A DNA stretch of 64,000 bases from Actinobacillus delphinicola (GTDB lineage Bacteria > Pseudomonadota > Gammaproteobacteria > Enterobacterales > Pasteurellaceae). Positions 46,787 to 57,000 of this stretch are shown here, one piece after another; position 1 is the first letter of the stretch; each line of letters starts with the position of its first letter. The position numbers and the translations under genes were made by a program. Under the pieces are notes generated by a model. That model did not search any database, was not told the DNA's origin, and was given only the letters and a program-made list of their open reading frames with translations. The stretch spans positions 1,054,001 through 1,118,000 of the forward strand of contig NZ_LR134510.1 of assembly GCF_900638385.1 (NCBI RefSeq). Reading direction: 5' to 3'.

Positions 46787-48367
46787 ATGTCAACAACTCA
46801 AAAGAAAAAGGGTAAAGCACTCACATTAACAAGTTTGATTGTATTAAATATTGTTGCCGTAGTGAGTTTGCGTGGTTTACCCGCAGAGGCAGAATATGGA
46901 ATGAGTTCCATATTTTATTATATTTTTGCAGCCGTTGTATTCTTAATACCAGTATCATTGGTCGCAGCGGAATTAGCATCTACTTATCCTCAGACTGGTG
47001 GGGTATTTAGATGGGTTGGTGAGGCGTTTGGACCGAAGTGGGCCTTTCTAGCAATGTTTATGTTATGGATAGAGGTAACAATTTGGTTTCCTACCTGTCT
47101 AACCTTCGGTGCTGTATCTTTAGCATTTATAGATCCAAATACTGGTGAGGCATCATCAATTGCAGCGAATCAAGGTTTTGTTTTATTCGTTGTCTTAGCC
47201 ATTTATTGGATCGCGACTTTCATTTCATTAAAAGGTACTAGAGCTTTTTCTCAAGTAGCAAAATGGGGTGGTATTATTGGTACCATTATTCCAGCAGCTA
47301 TTCTAATTATTCTAGGTTTCGCTTATCTAATTGCAGGTGATCCATCATAAATTCCTTTAAAAGCATCTGATATTTTCCCAGATTTTACTAATTTTAATAA
47401 TTTAGTATTAGCTGCAAGTATTTTCTTATTCTATGCTGGGATGGAAATGAATGCGATTCATGTTACTGAAATTGATAATCCGAAACGTAATTATCCGATT
47501 GCGGTTTTAATCGCTTCCGCAGTTACGGTATGTATTTTTGTATTTGGTACATTGGGAATTGCTTTTGTTATTCCACAAAAAGATATTAACTTAGTTCAAA
47601 GTTTACTTATCACTTTCTATAAAATGTTCCAATGGGCAGGTATTCCATGGGCTGCACCAATTATTGCTATTGCGTTAGCCTTAGGGGTATTGGCTGGTAT
47701 TGTTACTTGGGTATCAGGACCATCTGCAGGTATGTTAGCGGTGGGCCGAGCAGGGTATTTACCACGCTGGTGGCAATATAGTAATAAACATGGTGTTGCG
47801 ACACATTTATTACTGATCCAAGCATTTATTGTAACTTTCCTATCAATTATTTTTGTAGTTCTTCCATCTGTACAAGCTGCATATCAAATTCTCAGTCAAT
47901 TAACAGTGATTCTTTATTTGATCATGTATCTACTCATGTTTGCTGCGGCAATTTATCTACGTTACAGTCAACCAAATCGTCCACGTCCATATAAAATTCC
48001 GGGCGGTAATGCTGGAATGTGGGTTGTTGGAGGGGTTGGTTTCTTAGGTTCTGCTTTAGCATTTTGTTTTAGCTTTATTCCACCAAGTCAAATTCCAGTT
48101 GGTAGTCCATATACTTATGTGTTGATTCTCCTTGTTTTAACTACGATTTTCTGCATTATTCCGTTTGTTATTTATGCACGTCGTAAATCAATTTGGGTCG
48201 ATCCAAATTCAACATTCGCACCATTTACGTGGCAAATTGAAAAAGTTCACAACGGTATTATTAATCCATCTACAAAAGAGACGAATGAACTCGTGGAGGC
48301 TCATTTTCAAAATAAAGCCAATGCATCATCATCGCAATCACAAGCAGATGATACAGCTAAGGCTTAA
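46787..48367 (+). pseudogene. gadC: glutamate:GABA antiporter gene gadC with an in-frame stop
   Basis: The frame encodes an APC-family antiporter like E. coli GadC (PVSLVAAELASTYPQTGGVFRWVGEAFGPKWAF, then FPDFTNFNNLVLAASIFLFYAGMEMNAIHVTEIDNPKRNYP). A single TAA at 47348-47350 interrupts it after AYLIAGDPS, about residue 187. Reading continues in the same frame to the normal C-terminus, ending in a tail that could act as the GadC plug. There is no frameshift. The residue lost falls in a loop that varies in homologues. It may be a true nonsense mutation, a sequencing error, or a read-through site. The downstream glsA and gadB genes are intact. AGAGGAG with six-base spacing supports ATG 46787. 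Confidence 0.85.
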
Positions 48368-48406
48368 TTGAAATAGGTTAATAAGTTATTTAATGAGGGT
48401 TAGATA

Positions 48407-49342
48407 ATGAACACAAGTGAAAAAATTCAACAAGTATTGAAAGAATCGTTTGAAAAATATAAGGATATAACTGAAGGAAAAAATGCGAGTTATATTCCTT
48501 GTCTTGCAAAGGTTGATCCTAAACTTACAGCTTTAACTGTTGTAACGGTTGATGGGGAAATTTATTCCATTGGTGATGATACTTATCCGTTTGCTATCGA
48601 AAGTATCTCTAAGGTGTGTACGCTCGCACTTGCCATGGAACAGGTCGGCGTGGAAAAAGTACGTACAAAAATCGGCGATAGCCCGACAGGATTACCATTT
48701 AATTCTGTCATGGCATTGGAATTGCATAAAGATAAACCCCTTTCACCATTGGTGAATGCTGGTGCAATGTCCACTGTGAGTTTATTGAAAGCAGCGAATA
48801 AACAAGAACGCTGGGAAAGCATTTTAAACATGCAACAAAAAATGATGACATCGGATGTGAAACTCTCCGATATCGTTAATCAATCTGAACAAACGACAAA
48901 TTTCCATAACAGAGCAATTGCGTGGCTACTTTATTCTGCTGAGCATATGTTCTGTGATCCTATGGAGGCTTGCGAAGTTTATACGCAACAATGTTCAACA
49001 TTAGTTACATCAAAAGATCTTGCTATTTTGGCCGCAACGCTTGCCAATGGCGGTCAAAATCCAATTTCCAAAGAACAAGTTATACATAAAACGTACGTTC
49101 CTCATATTCTTGCAGAAATGGTGATGGAAGGATTGTATATCGGTTCAGGTGATTTTGCCTATACAGCGGGATTACCAGGGAAAAGTGGCGTTGGAGGTGG
49201 TTTGCTTGCCGTGGTCCCGAATGTGTTAGGTATCGCTGCTTTTGCACCACCACTAGATGCTGGTGGTAATAGTGTAAAAGGTCTGAAAATGATTACTCAT
49301 TTTGCCAATACACTTGGGTATAGCCTATATTTGAAGAACTAA
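48407..49342 (+). CDS. glsA: glutaminase A
   Basis: A 311-residue serine-dependent glutaminase of the beta-lactamase/PBP fold, converting glutamine to glutamate and ammonia. The catalytic SxxK is S66-I-S-K69 within AIESISKVCTLAL, and SPLVNAGAM and PGKSGVGGG follow. Lying between gadC and gadB it would supply glutamate for decarboxylation and ammonia that itself consumes protons. Spacing is 39 bases from gadC and 10 to gadB, so one transcript is likely. Confidence 0.93.
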   Translation: MNTSEKIQQVLKESFEKYKDITEGKNASYIPCLAKVDPKLTALTVVTVDGEIYSIGDDTYPFAIESISKVCTLALAMEQVGVEKVRTKIGDSPTGLPFNSVMALELHKDKPLSPLVNAGAMSTVSLLKAANKQERWESILNMQQKMMTSDVKLSDIVNQSEQTTNFHNRAIAWLLYSAEHMFCDPMEACEVYTQQCSTLVTSKDLAILAATLANGGQNPISKEQVIHKTYVPHILAEMVMEGLYIGSGDFAYTAGLPGKSGVGGGLLAVVPNVLGIAAFAPPLDAGGNSVKGLKMITHFANTLGYSLYLKN

Positions 49343-49352
49343 GGAGATATAT

Positions 49353-50747
49353 ATGGCTTTATATGAAATTAATGCAGCTAGTAAATATGATGATCCGACT
49401 TTTGGGACCAAAGAATCTGAATCGCTTTTACCTAAGAAAGTGATGCCTCAACAAGAGAATGATCCTAGTGTCATCCGCGAATTAGTTAAAGATGAACTCT
49501 TCTTAGACGGTAATGCACGCCAAAATTTAGCAACATTTTGCCAAACTTATGTTTGTGATGATGTTCGTGACTTGATGAATTTATCAATCAATAAAAATTT
49601 AATTGATAAAGATGAATACCCACAAACTGCAGAGCTTGAACGTCGTTGTGTGAATATTGTTGCTAATTTGTGGAATGCACCCAAAACAGGAAATCCAGTA
49701 GGGACTTCTGGTATTGGCTCATCAGAAGCTTGTATGCTAGGCGGTATGGCTATGCTAAGACGTTGGAAAAATGCACGTAAAGCTAAAGGCTTAAGTACCG
49801 ATAAACCAAACTTAGTTTGTGGTCCTGTACAGGTTGTGTGGGATAAATTTTGTCGTTATTGGGAAGTTGAAATGCGTCAAGTTCCGATGGAAACCGATCG
49901 TTTTTATATGGATGGGCCAAGCATGCTTTCCCAAATTGATGAAAATACGATTGGTGTGGTAGCAACGTTTGGTTTAACTTTCACAGGTAAATATGCACCT
50001 GTTCAAGAACTTTGTACTGCATTAGATCAGTTACAAAAAGAAAAAGGTCTTGATATTCAAGTCCACGTTGATGCAGCGAGTGGTGGTTTCTGCGCACCAT
50101 TCTGCCAACCAGATTTACTTTGGGACTTCCGTCTAGATCGCGTTAAATCAATTAGTGCATCTGGTCATAAATTTGGATTAGCTCCACTTGGTGCGGGTTG
50201 GGTTGTTTGGAGAGATAAATCTTACTTACCTGAAGAATTAATTTTCAATGTGAACTATCTTGGCGGTAATATGCCAGTTTTCCAAATTAATTTCTCCCGT
50301 CCAGCAGGACAAATTATTTCACAATACTATTTGTTTACCCGTTTAGGTTTTGAAGGATATAAAAAGATCCAAAGTGCTTGTTATGAAACTGCACAATTTT
50401 TATCAAACGGATTGGATAAAATGGGATACTTTGATTTTATTTATCGTGGCGATCCAAAAGAAGGTATCCCAGCATTAACGTGGACCTTCAAAAAAGGCGT
50501 AGATCTTGGATTTAGCCTGTATGATCTAGCAGATAAATTACGTTCTCGAGGTTGGTTAGTTCCAGCATATTCATTACCAGCGAATGCAGAAAGCATTGTC
50601 GTTCAACGTATTATTGTAAAACAAGGTTTCGGTCTTGATATGGCAAGCTTGTTATTACAAGATTTTGCACGAGCTATTGACGAACTTAAAGAACATCATC
50701 CAGTGAAAGCATTGGGCGCAGATCACGGTGGCTTTAATCATAACTGA
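49353..50747 (+). CDS. gadB: glutamate decarboxylase
   Basis: A 464-residue PLP enzyme converting glutamate to GABA and CO2 with consumption of a proton. The PLP lysine is K273 in SASGHKFGLAPLG, and the cofactor-ring aspartate is D240 in HVDAASGG; both are within three residues of E. coli GadB. The C-terminus ends GGFNHN, keeping a penultimate histidine like the pH-sensing H465 of E. coli GadB. AAGGAG is seven bases before the ATG. The antiporter that would export GABA is interrupted upstream. Confidence 0.95.
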   Translation: MALYEINAASKYDDPTFGTKESESLLPKKVMPQQENDPSVIRELVKDELFLDGNARQNLATFCQTYVCDDVRDLMNLSINKNLIDKDEYPQTAELERRCVNIVANLWNAPKTGNPVGTSGIGSSEACMLGGMAMLRRWKNARKAKGLSTDKPNLVCGPVQVVWDKFCRYWEVEMRQVPMETDRFYMDGPSMLSQIDENTIGVVATFGLTFTGKYAPVQELCTALDQLQKEKGLDIQVHVDAASGGFCAPFCQPDLLWDFRLDRVKSISASGHKFGLAPLGAGWVVWRDKSYLPEELIFNVNYLGGNMPVFQINFSRPAGQIISQYYLFTRLGFEGYKKIQSACYETAQFLSNGLDKMGYFDFIYRGDPKEGIPALTWTFKKGVDLGFSLYDLADKLRSRGWLVPAYSLPANAESIVVQRIIVKQGFGLDMASLLLQDFARAIDELKEHHPVKALGADHGGFNHN

Positions 50748-50775
50748 TCTTGATAGAAGTTAATGACAAATTAAT

Positions 50776-50808
50776 AAAAGTACTGCACTTCGGTGCAGTA
50801 CTTTTTTT
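50776..50808 (+). terminator. terminator of the gad operon
   Basis: A perfect 13-bp stem, AAAAGTACTGCAC/GTGCAGTACTTTT, is closed by a stable c(TTCG)g tetraloop and followed by a T run. Confidence 0.92.
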
Positions 50809-50911
50809 ATAAAAAATGTGATCATGATCTCGTTTTTCTTTTCTTGTTATTTAGTTAGTTTTATCTAAGTGCTACACTCCATTTAGAGTTATATTTTTAA
50901 GAGGTATTACA

Positions 50912-52306
50912 ATGACATATCGTATTGAACATGACACAATGGGGGATGTAAACGTACCTGCTAACAAATATTGGGGAGCCCAAACAGAGCGTTCCCGCAA
51001 TAATTTTAAAATAGGTCCAGCTGCATCTATGCCAAAAGAAATTATCGAGGCGTTTGGTTATTTAAAAAAAGCTGCTGCATATGCGAACTATGATCTTGGC
51101 GTGTTATCGTTAGAAAAACGTGATTTGATTGCTAAAGCGTGTGATGAAATTATTGAAGGCAAGTTAGATGATGAATTTCCGCTCGTTATTTGGCAAACAG
51201 GTTCAGGTACGCAATCTAATATGAACGTGAATGAAGTTGTGGCAAACCGTGCTCATGTTCTTCACGGCGGCAAACTCGGTGAAAAATCTTATATTCACCC
51301 TAATGATGATGTAAATAAATCTCAATCTTCAAATGATACTTTCCCAACTGCGATGCATATTGCAGCCTATAAAAAAGTTGTAGAACACACATTGCCATGC
51401 GTTGAGGCATTGCAAAAAACCTTCGCTGCCAAATCTGAAGAATTTAAAGATGTCGTAAAAATTGGGCGTACTCATCTTATGGATGCGACACCGCTTACGT
51501 TAGGGCAAGAATTTTCTGGTTATGCGGCACAAATTAAATTTGCTATTGAAGCGATTAAGCATACTTTACCGCATCTTTCTCAGTTAGCGCTAGGTGGTAC
51601 TGCTGTCGGTACAGGTTTAAATACACCACAAGGGTATGATGTAAAAGTTGCAGAATATATTGCGAAATTCACAGGATTACCATTTGTTACTGCAGAAAAT
51701 AAATTTGAAGCATTGGCGACGCATGATGCAATTGTTGAAACTCATGGTGCGCTTAAACAGTTAGCTATGAGCTTATTTAATGTAGCAAGTAATATTCGCT
51801 TATTAGCATCAGGTCCACGTAGCGGGATTGGTGAAATTATTATTCCTGCGAATGAACCAGGTTCTTCAATTATGCCGGGTAAAGTTAACCCAACGCAATG
51901 TGAAGCAATGACAATGGTTGGTGTACAGGTGCTAGGTAATGATACCACTATTTCTTTTGCTGGTTCGCAAGGGCAGTTCCAACTTAATGTATTTAAACCC
52001 GTTATGGCGGCAGATTTCTTACAATCAGCGCAATTGCTTGGTGATGTTTGCCAATCATTTAACGAACATTGTGCTCAAGGTATCGAACCAAATTATGCAC
52101 GCATCAAAATGCAACTTGAAAATTCATTGATGTTGGTGACTGCATTGAATACGCATATTGGTTATGAAAAAGCGGCAAAAATTGCGAAGACTGCACATAA
52201 AAATGGGACTACTTTACGCGAAGAAGCCATTAACTTAGGTTATGTTACCCCTGAACAATTTGATGAATGGGTAAAACCAGAAGATATGGTGGGTAGTTTA
52301 AAGTAA
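50912..52306 (+). CDS. fumC: class II fumarate hydratase
   Basis: A 464-residue oxygen-stable, iron-free fumarase interconverting fumarate and malate. Signatures include [50 protein letters not shown] and [17 protein letters not shown]. Length equals that of E. coli FumC (467). In a TMAO/fumarate-using fermenter it probably runs towards fumarate for export or reduction. GAGG precedes the ATG; a single-gene unit. Confidence 0.96.
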   Translation: MTYRIEHDTMGDVNVPANKYWGAQTERSRNNFKIGPAASMPKEIIEAFGYLKKAAAYANYDLGVLSLEKRDLIAKACDEIIEGKLDDEFPLVIWQTGSGTQSNMNVNEVVANRAHVLHGGKLGEKSYIHPNDDVNKSQSSNDTFPTAMHIAAYKKVVEHTLPCVEALQKTFAAKSEEFKDVVKIGRTHLMDATPLTLGQEFSGYAAQIKFAIEAIKHTLPHLSQLALGGTAVGTGLNTPQGYDVKVAEYIAKFTGLPFVTAENKFEALATHDAIVETHGALKQLAMSLFNVASNIRLLASGPRSGIGEIIIPANEPGSSIMPGKVNPTQCEAMTMVGVQVLGNDTTISFAGSQGQFQLNVFKPVMAADFLQSAQLLGDVCQSFNEHCAQGIEPNYARIKMQLENSLMLVTALNTHIGYEKAAKIAKTAHKNGTTLREEAINLGYVTPEQFDEWVKPEDMVGSLK

Positions 52307-52345
52307 TAAGTTCAGTTGAAAGTTTATAAATAATTATTTAGTAGA

Positions 52346-52385
52346 ACGCCCCAATTTTCATAAATTTTTTTGAAAATTGGGGCGT
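52346..52385. terminator. convergent terminator fumC / rraA (repeat copy D)
   Basis: ACGCCCCAATTTTCA pairs perfectly with TGAAAATTGGGGCGT (15 bp) around an AT-rich loop. It closes fumC from one side and rraA from the other. Confidence 0.85.
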
Positions 52386-52403
52386 GTTTTATTGATCTTG
52401 TTT

Positions 52404-52934
52404 TTATTTATCTAATGCGTCAGCATCAAGCTCTTCATCATCTAAATCATGATCGATATCTAATGGAATACCTGACAAGACAGTACCTGTGGTATCAGAA
52501 TAAATATAATCATCGGGATAGATGCTAACGCCTGCAAAGTTAACCGGGACATCGGTATCCCCGAGTTGTTCATCAAACGCACCAACAGGGAATGCCCCTA
52601 ATGCAATAATGGCAATATCAATTTGTGCAAGTTCTTGTACTTGGCGTACGGCACCATTCACGACAATACCTTCCCATTGATTATCTGCTGCAAGTTGTGC
52701 GAGTTCCGCATCAACCAAGGCACTACGCATAATGCCACCACCATCAACGACGAGAACACGCCCACGGCCGTCCTCTTCAAGGATTTCTGCAATTAAGCCG
52801 TTAGTTTCATAACATTTTACCGTAGTGACTTTTCCATGAAAGGCTTGAATGCCACCGAAATGCGTAAAAATTGGATCCATAACATCGACATCATCTGGAT
52901 AAAAATCGCAGATTTCGGAAGTATCAATATACAT
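52404..52934 (-). CDS. rraA: ribonuclease E activity regulator RraA
   Basis: A 176-residue trimeric protein that binds the RNase E scaffold and inhibits cleavage. Conserved segments are MYIDTSEICDFYPDDVDVMDPIF, GRVLVVDGGGIMRSALVD, GIVVNGAVRQVQELAQI and NFAGVSIYPDDYIYSD. It was once called MenG because it lies next to menA, as here. The C-terminus is unusually acidic (DHDLDDEELDADALDK). Its target gene rne is about 9 kb away in this window. Confidence 0.95.
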   Translation of the reverse strand: MYIDTSEICDFYPDDVDVMDPIFTHFGGIQAFHGKVTTVKCYETNGLIAEILEEDGRGRVLVVDGGGIMRSALVDAELAQLAADNQWEGIVVNGAVRQVQELAQIDIAIIALGAFPVGAFDEQLGDTDVPVNFAGVSIYPDDYIYSDTTGTVLSGIPLDIDHDLDDEELDADALDK

Positions 52935-52980
52935 AAAATGCTCCTTTTTTGCTCAGATATTCAAACTAGTATAATGCGAA

Positions 52981-53886
52981 TTAACTTAAGATTAAACCTA
53001 AACTGAATAATAAATTTATTGCGAGGGCAAGCAATGACATTTGACCTAACAATGGGCGTAATGCTTCGCCTTTTTGATGTTTCCAAACAAAACGTAAGTG
53101 TTTGTAAAGGAATGGATAAACAATAAGGAAAATATAGCAGTACCAGTGGGTAAAATAAAAACTTGCAAAAATAAGATCAAAAAGGGCTGCAAGGGTAAGT
53201 AAGCAGACGTGGTAAATACAACCATTTCTTGCCCCAATTCGGACGATTAATGTGTTTTTACCTACTTTTCTGTCTTGATCGACATCTCGTAAATTATTGA
53301 TATTTAGAACAGCAGAGGCAAGGAAACCTGTTGCAAAAGCAGGTAAAAAGATATTTCCTGGAAGTTGGTGAGCTTGTAAGTAGTACGTTCCACAAACGCC
53401 AAGTAGCCCAAAGAAAATTAATACGGAAAGATCGCCAAGTCCTAAATAACCATAAGGCTTTTTGCCAACGGTATAAGTAATTGCTGCGAGAATCGCAAGA
53501 ATACCAAGACCTAAAAATATCCAAATATCAGAAGGTTGGGTATAGGCGAGGGCAATGACAGACGCACCACTAATTAAACTTAATATAATCATAACGATCA
53601 TACCGAGTTTTAATTGTTTAGCAGTCATTTCGCCTTTTTGGATACCACGAAGTGGTCCAATACGCTCTTCAGTATCCGATCCTTTTTGATGATCGCCATA
53701 ATCGTTGGCGAAATTTGAGAGAATTTGTAAGAATAATGTTGTAAGTAAACAAAGTAAGGTGATTCCCCAACTGAAATGGTGTGACCATGCAGCAAGTGCC
53801 GAACCCATGATGATAGAGGCAGCAGCTAATGGTAGCGTTTTAGGCCGAGTAGTTTCGAGCCAGCTTTTGAGAAAAGATGTATTCAT
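52981..53886 (-). CDS. menA: 1,4-dihydroxy-2-naphthoate polyprenyltransferase
   Basis: A 301-residue UbiA-family inner-membrane prenyltransferase making demethylmenaquinone, the quinone feeding TMAO and fumarate respiration. The first aspartate-rich motif is NDYGDHQKGSD and the second NNLRDVDQDRKVGKNT; about eight to nine transmembrane helices are seen. rraA follows after 46 bases in the same direction. Confidence 0.95.
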   Translation of the reverse strand: MNTSFLKSWLETTRPKTLPLAAASIIMGSALAAWSHHFSWGITLLCLLTTLFLQILSNFANDYGDHQKGSDTEERIGPLRGIQKGEMTAKQLKLGMIVMIILSLISGASVIALAYTQPSDIWIFLGLGILAILAAITYTVGKKPYGYLGLGDLSVLIFFGLLGVCGTYYLQAHQLPGNIFLPAFATGFLASAVLNINNLRDVDQDRKVGKNTLIVRIGARNGCIYHVCLLTLAALFDLIFASFYFTHWYCYIFLIVYPFLYKHLRFVWKHQKGEALRPLLGQMSLLALAINLLFSLGLILS

Positions 53887-53992
53887 AATTCAAATTAAAG
53901 TGTAGTTTAACTGTTTTAGAAAAGAGGCGCTATTTTACTCTTTAATTCTTAGAAGTGCTACCAACTGATATTTTTCAGAATAGACGTGATAA

Positions 53993-54020
53993 AAAAGGTT
54001 AGCAACTCGGCTAACCTTTT
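53993..54020 (-). terminator. terminator of the tps operon
   Basis: AAAAGGTTAGC pairs perfectly with GCTAACCTTTT (11 bp) around a six-base loop, followed on the minus strand by a T run. It lies 23 bases past the exoprotein stop. Confidence 0.88.
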
Positions 54021-54043
54021 CTATTATGTGATGCTACAAAAAA

Positions 54044-57000
54044 TTATTTTTGTTGAGGGGCTGGAATAGTATCTTTAATACCAGAAAGTTTTTCTTTAAC
54101 GGTATGGGCCGCTTCTTTGAGCTTAGTTACAATTTTCTCAGCTTTCTCATGAGCATTTTTTGCTTTATCGACTATATCTTTAATGTCTTTTGGTGAAAGT
54201 TGTATTTGACTTGCTGCGACATCAGTATTTTGCGTAATAGTAGATTGTTGGTTCAGTTGGTTAACTGTTTTGCCATCAATACCTTGGGCAGGATTTACAC
54301 CAATTACTGTAACATTTTGAGTTGCTTCATAATGTTTTTGTGCTGCTCGACCACCGTTGATAAAACTTTTTGATAAGTCTGTATCCCCATCATCTTTGAT
54401 ATCGATCTTAATAGAAAGACCTAAATTTCCGCCATCTTTATGATGGGAGTCTTGTAATTCGTTCGCACTAATTTTATTAGCAACAGTGAGATTAGATTCA
54501 GATTTGTTACCAATAATATGTCCGCCTACAAGTTTTAGATTTTCTAAATGACCCGTTAAAGCATTCGCCTTGATTCCAGACTGCTCATTAACTTGGCGTT
54601 TGTTTTCAACTTCTATCCCTCCTTTTGCACTGATATTAATGCTTGGTTTGACAGAAAGATCGGTTGCAATACTTGCGCCTGTATTAAGGTGTAAGCCTGC
54701 ATTGTATCCGCGACGATTGAGTTCATCCTGTTTGGATTCAACGTGTGTTTTACCTTTTACATCTAAATGAACGTGATCACCCGTTACATTCGCCCCAGCA
54801 AGTGTTAAGTCTTTTCCAGCGCTAATACTGATATTATTACCTTGTAATTTGCTATTTTGGAAAGTTTTGCTTGTCGTATTTTGACGATTATAGTCGCCAC
54901 CGATCTTATGGTTAATACCAATAGCACAGCCACTAGATGTGAGACCACAACTTCCGCTTACTGTTGCAGATGTTTGGATTTTCAATTCCTGTGATGTTTC
55001 ATGGCGATCAGTTTCACCTGCTTTTAATGTCACATTGTTTTGAGCCTTTAATGTGATATTACTATCTTTATTCGACTCAATATTTTTGAGTTCGATGTCA
55101 CTATGAGAAACTAAACGAGTATTTCCTCCAAGACGTGTACGGTTATCTGATGTTTGATCGACAACTTTTGTCGATTTATTTGCATCGAGTCCACCAGTTA
55201 GACTTCCTCCGATGGCATCGCCTGTTATTCCACTTAATGCATCATTTGCAAGTTTAAGTGCTGCATTTGCATCACCTTTTACTAATTCAGTACTATGACG
55301 GATAATTTTATTAGCCGTATCACCAATAGCTGAATGCCCTTCAGTAGATAATCCAATTTTTAGGTTAGATTTTGTTTGGCTTTCGTGTAATTCATCTTTC
55401 TGTTTTTCCGAAGTAATGCGCTGCGCATCTAGAGTAAATCCTTGATTTTTCTCTTGCTTATGAGATTGAGCTTCTTTCTTATAGAAATCTGCATTTTTTT
55501 CACTCATTAAATTCTGAATTTCGCTTTCGCTTAGTTTCGGAATTGGAGATATTTTTGTGTTGTCGCTACCTTTATTTTCCGTTGGAACATTGTTTGTTCC
55601 AGCTGTTGGTGGAGTTGAGGTAATGTTTGCATTAATATCTACACCGCCAATGTTTGCGTTACCAAGGACATGTAATGTCCCAGTTTCTGCTGTTAGTTGG
55701 CTATTTTTATGTGTGAGTTCTGTACGTTTTGATTTTTCATTAATAAAGCGAATACCAGAATCAGCGGTTAAACCAAATTTATCGTCATCAGTAACATTTG
55801 CCTCAAAACCTTTACGTTCATCTAGACGAAGTGCAGCCTTTTTACCCCCTACATTGGCCGCTATACCTAGCTCAATTTGAGTCACGTTTTCGCTTTTTTC
55901 AGTGTGGGTAATTTGTTCTCCAGCTTTCGTATTGTAGTTACCTTTAACGATACCTGTTAAACGTTTTGTTTTCACATCACTACCGTTCTGATTTACATCG
56001 CCTTCTATAGCAAGATGTAAGTGATCAAATTCGGCATTTGTTCCTTCTGATTTAACTTTCGCTTGTTCGGTGGTTTGAGTACCAATAAGTCTATTTGAAA
56101 GTCTTGAATGAATATTGGTTTCTTTACGTTCACTAGATGTTGTTTTCACATCTTTTAAATTGAGGTTTTTGGTTTTAATGAAACCGGTTTTGCCTTCAAC
56201 GTTAGAGCCTTCAATATCGATGTCATGTTGACGATCGGTCTCAAGGTGAAGATGCCCTTTAGATTGAATATTCGCACGATGTAATGAAGTGCTACCATCA
56301 CCATTTACAATGACCGTGCTTTTACTTTCAATACCTTTATGTCCTTTAAGACGAACTTCTTTATCGCCAATGATATTGCCTTCATTGATAATCTTTTGTT
56401 TTGCTTCGATATCAATGTGTTGTCCCTTAATATCACCAACATTGTGTGTTTGTTGAGTCTTAAGTTTAATAATTCCAGCTTTTAATACAGCATTATCTAC
56501 ATCCTCTAATGATGCAAAGGTTACTTCTGGAACTTTAATAAATTTCTCGCCAATTTTAATTTGACGTTGATATTTCCCTTTTTCACCATTGTAGCCATTT
56601 TTTAAGAGCTGAGCTTGTCCTGTTATTTCGCTTGCAAGCAATTTAGCTTTGTTAGCTGAAGAATAGAAATTAAGGAGACGACTTTCTGTATGATTATTAA
56701 AACTTGCCCAATTTTCTTTTAATGTTTGATAATTTTGCTGATCCCAGTTTTGACCAAAGATAACAGTCATCATTTTCTGGAATGTTTCTGATTTTACCGA
56801 TTTCAGCGTTTTCATTGCCTCTACGGCACTACCATAATAGTTCCATGTTTTTAATGGATACTCGTTTGATAGAATTTGATTTAATAAGCCATATAAATTT
56901 TGAGCTTTAAGCGTTACAGTTCCGCTTAAACCGCTATTAAATAAAAGCGCTCTTGGTGTAAACGATACGGATGCTTCTGCTGGTTTTTTTAAATAGTCGC

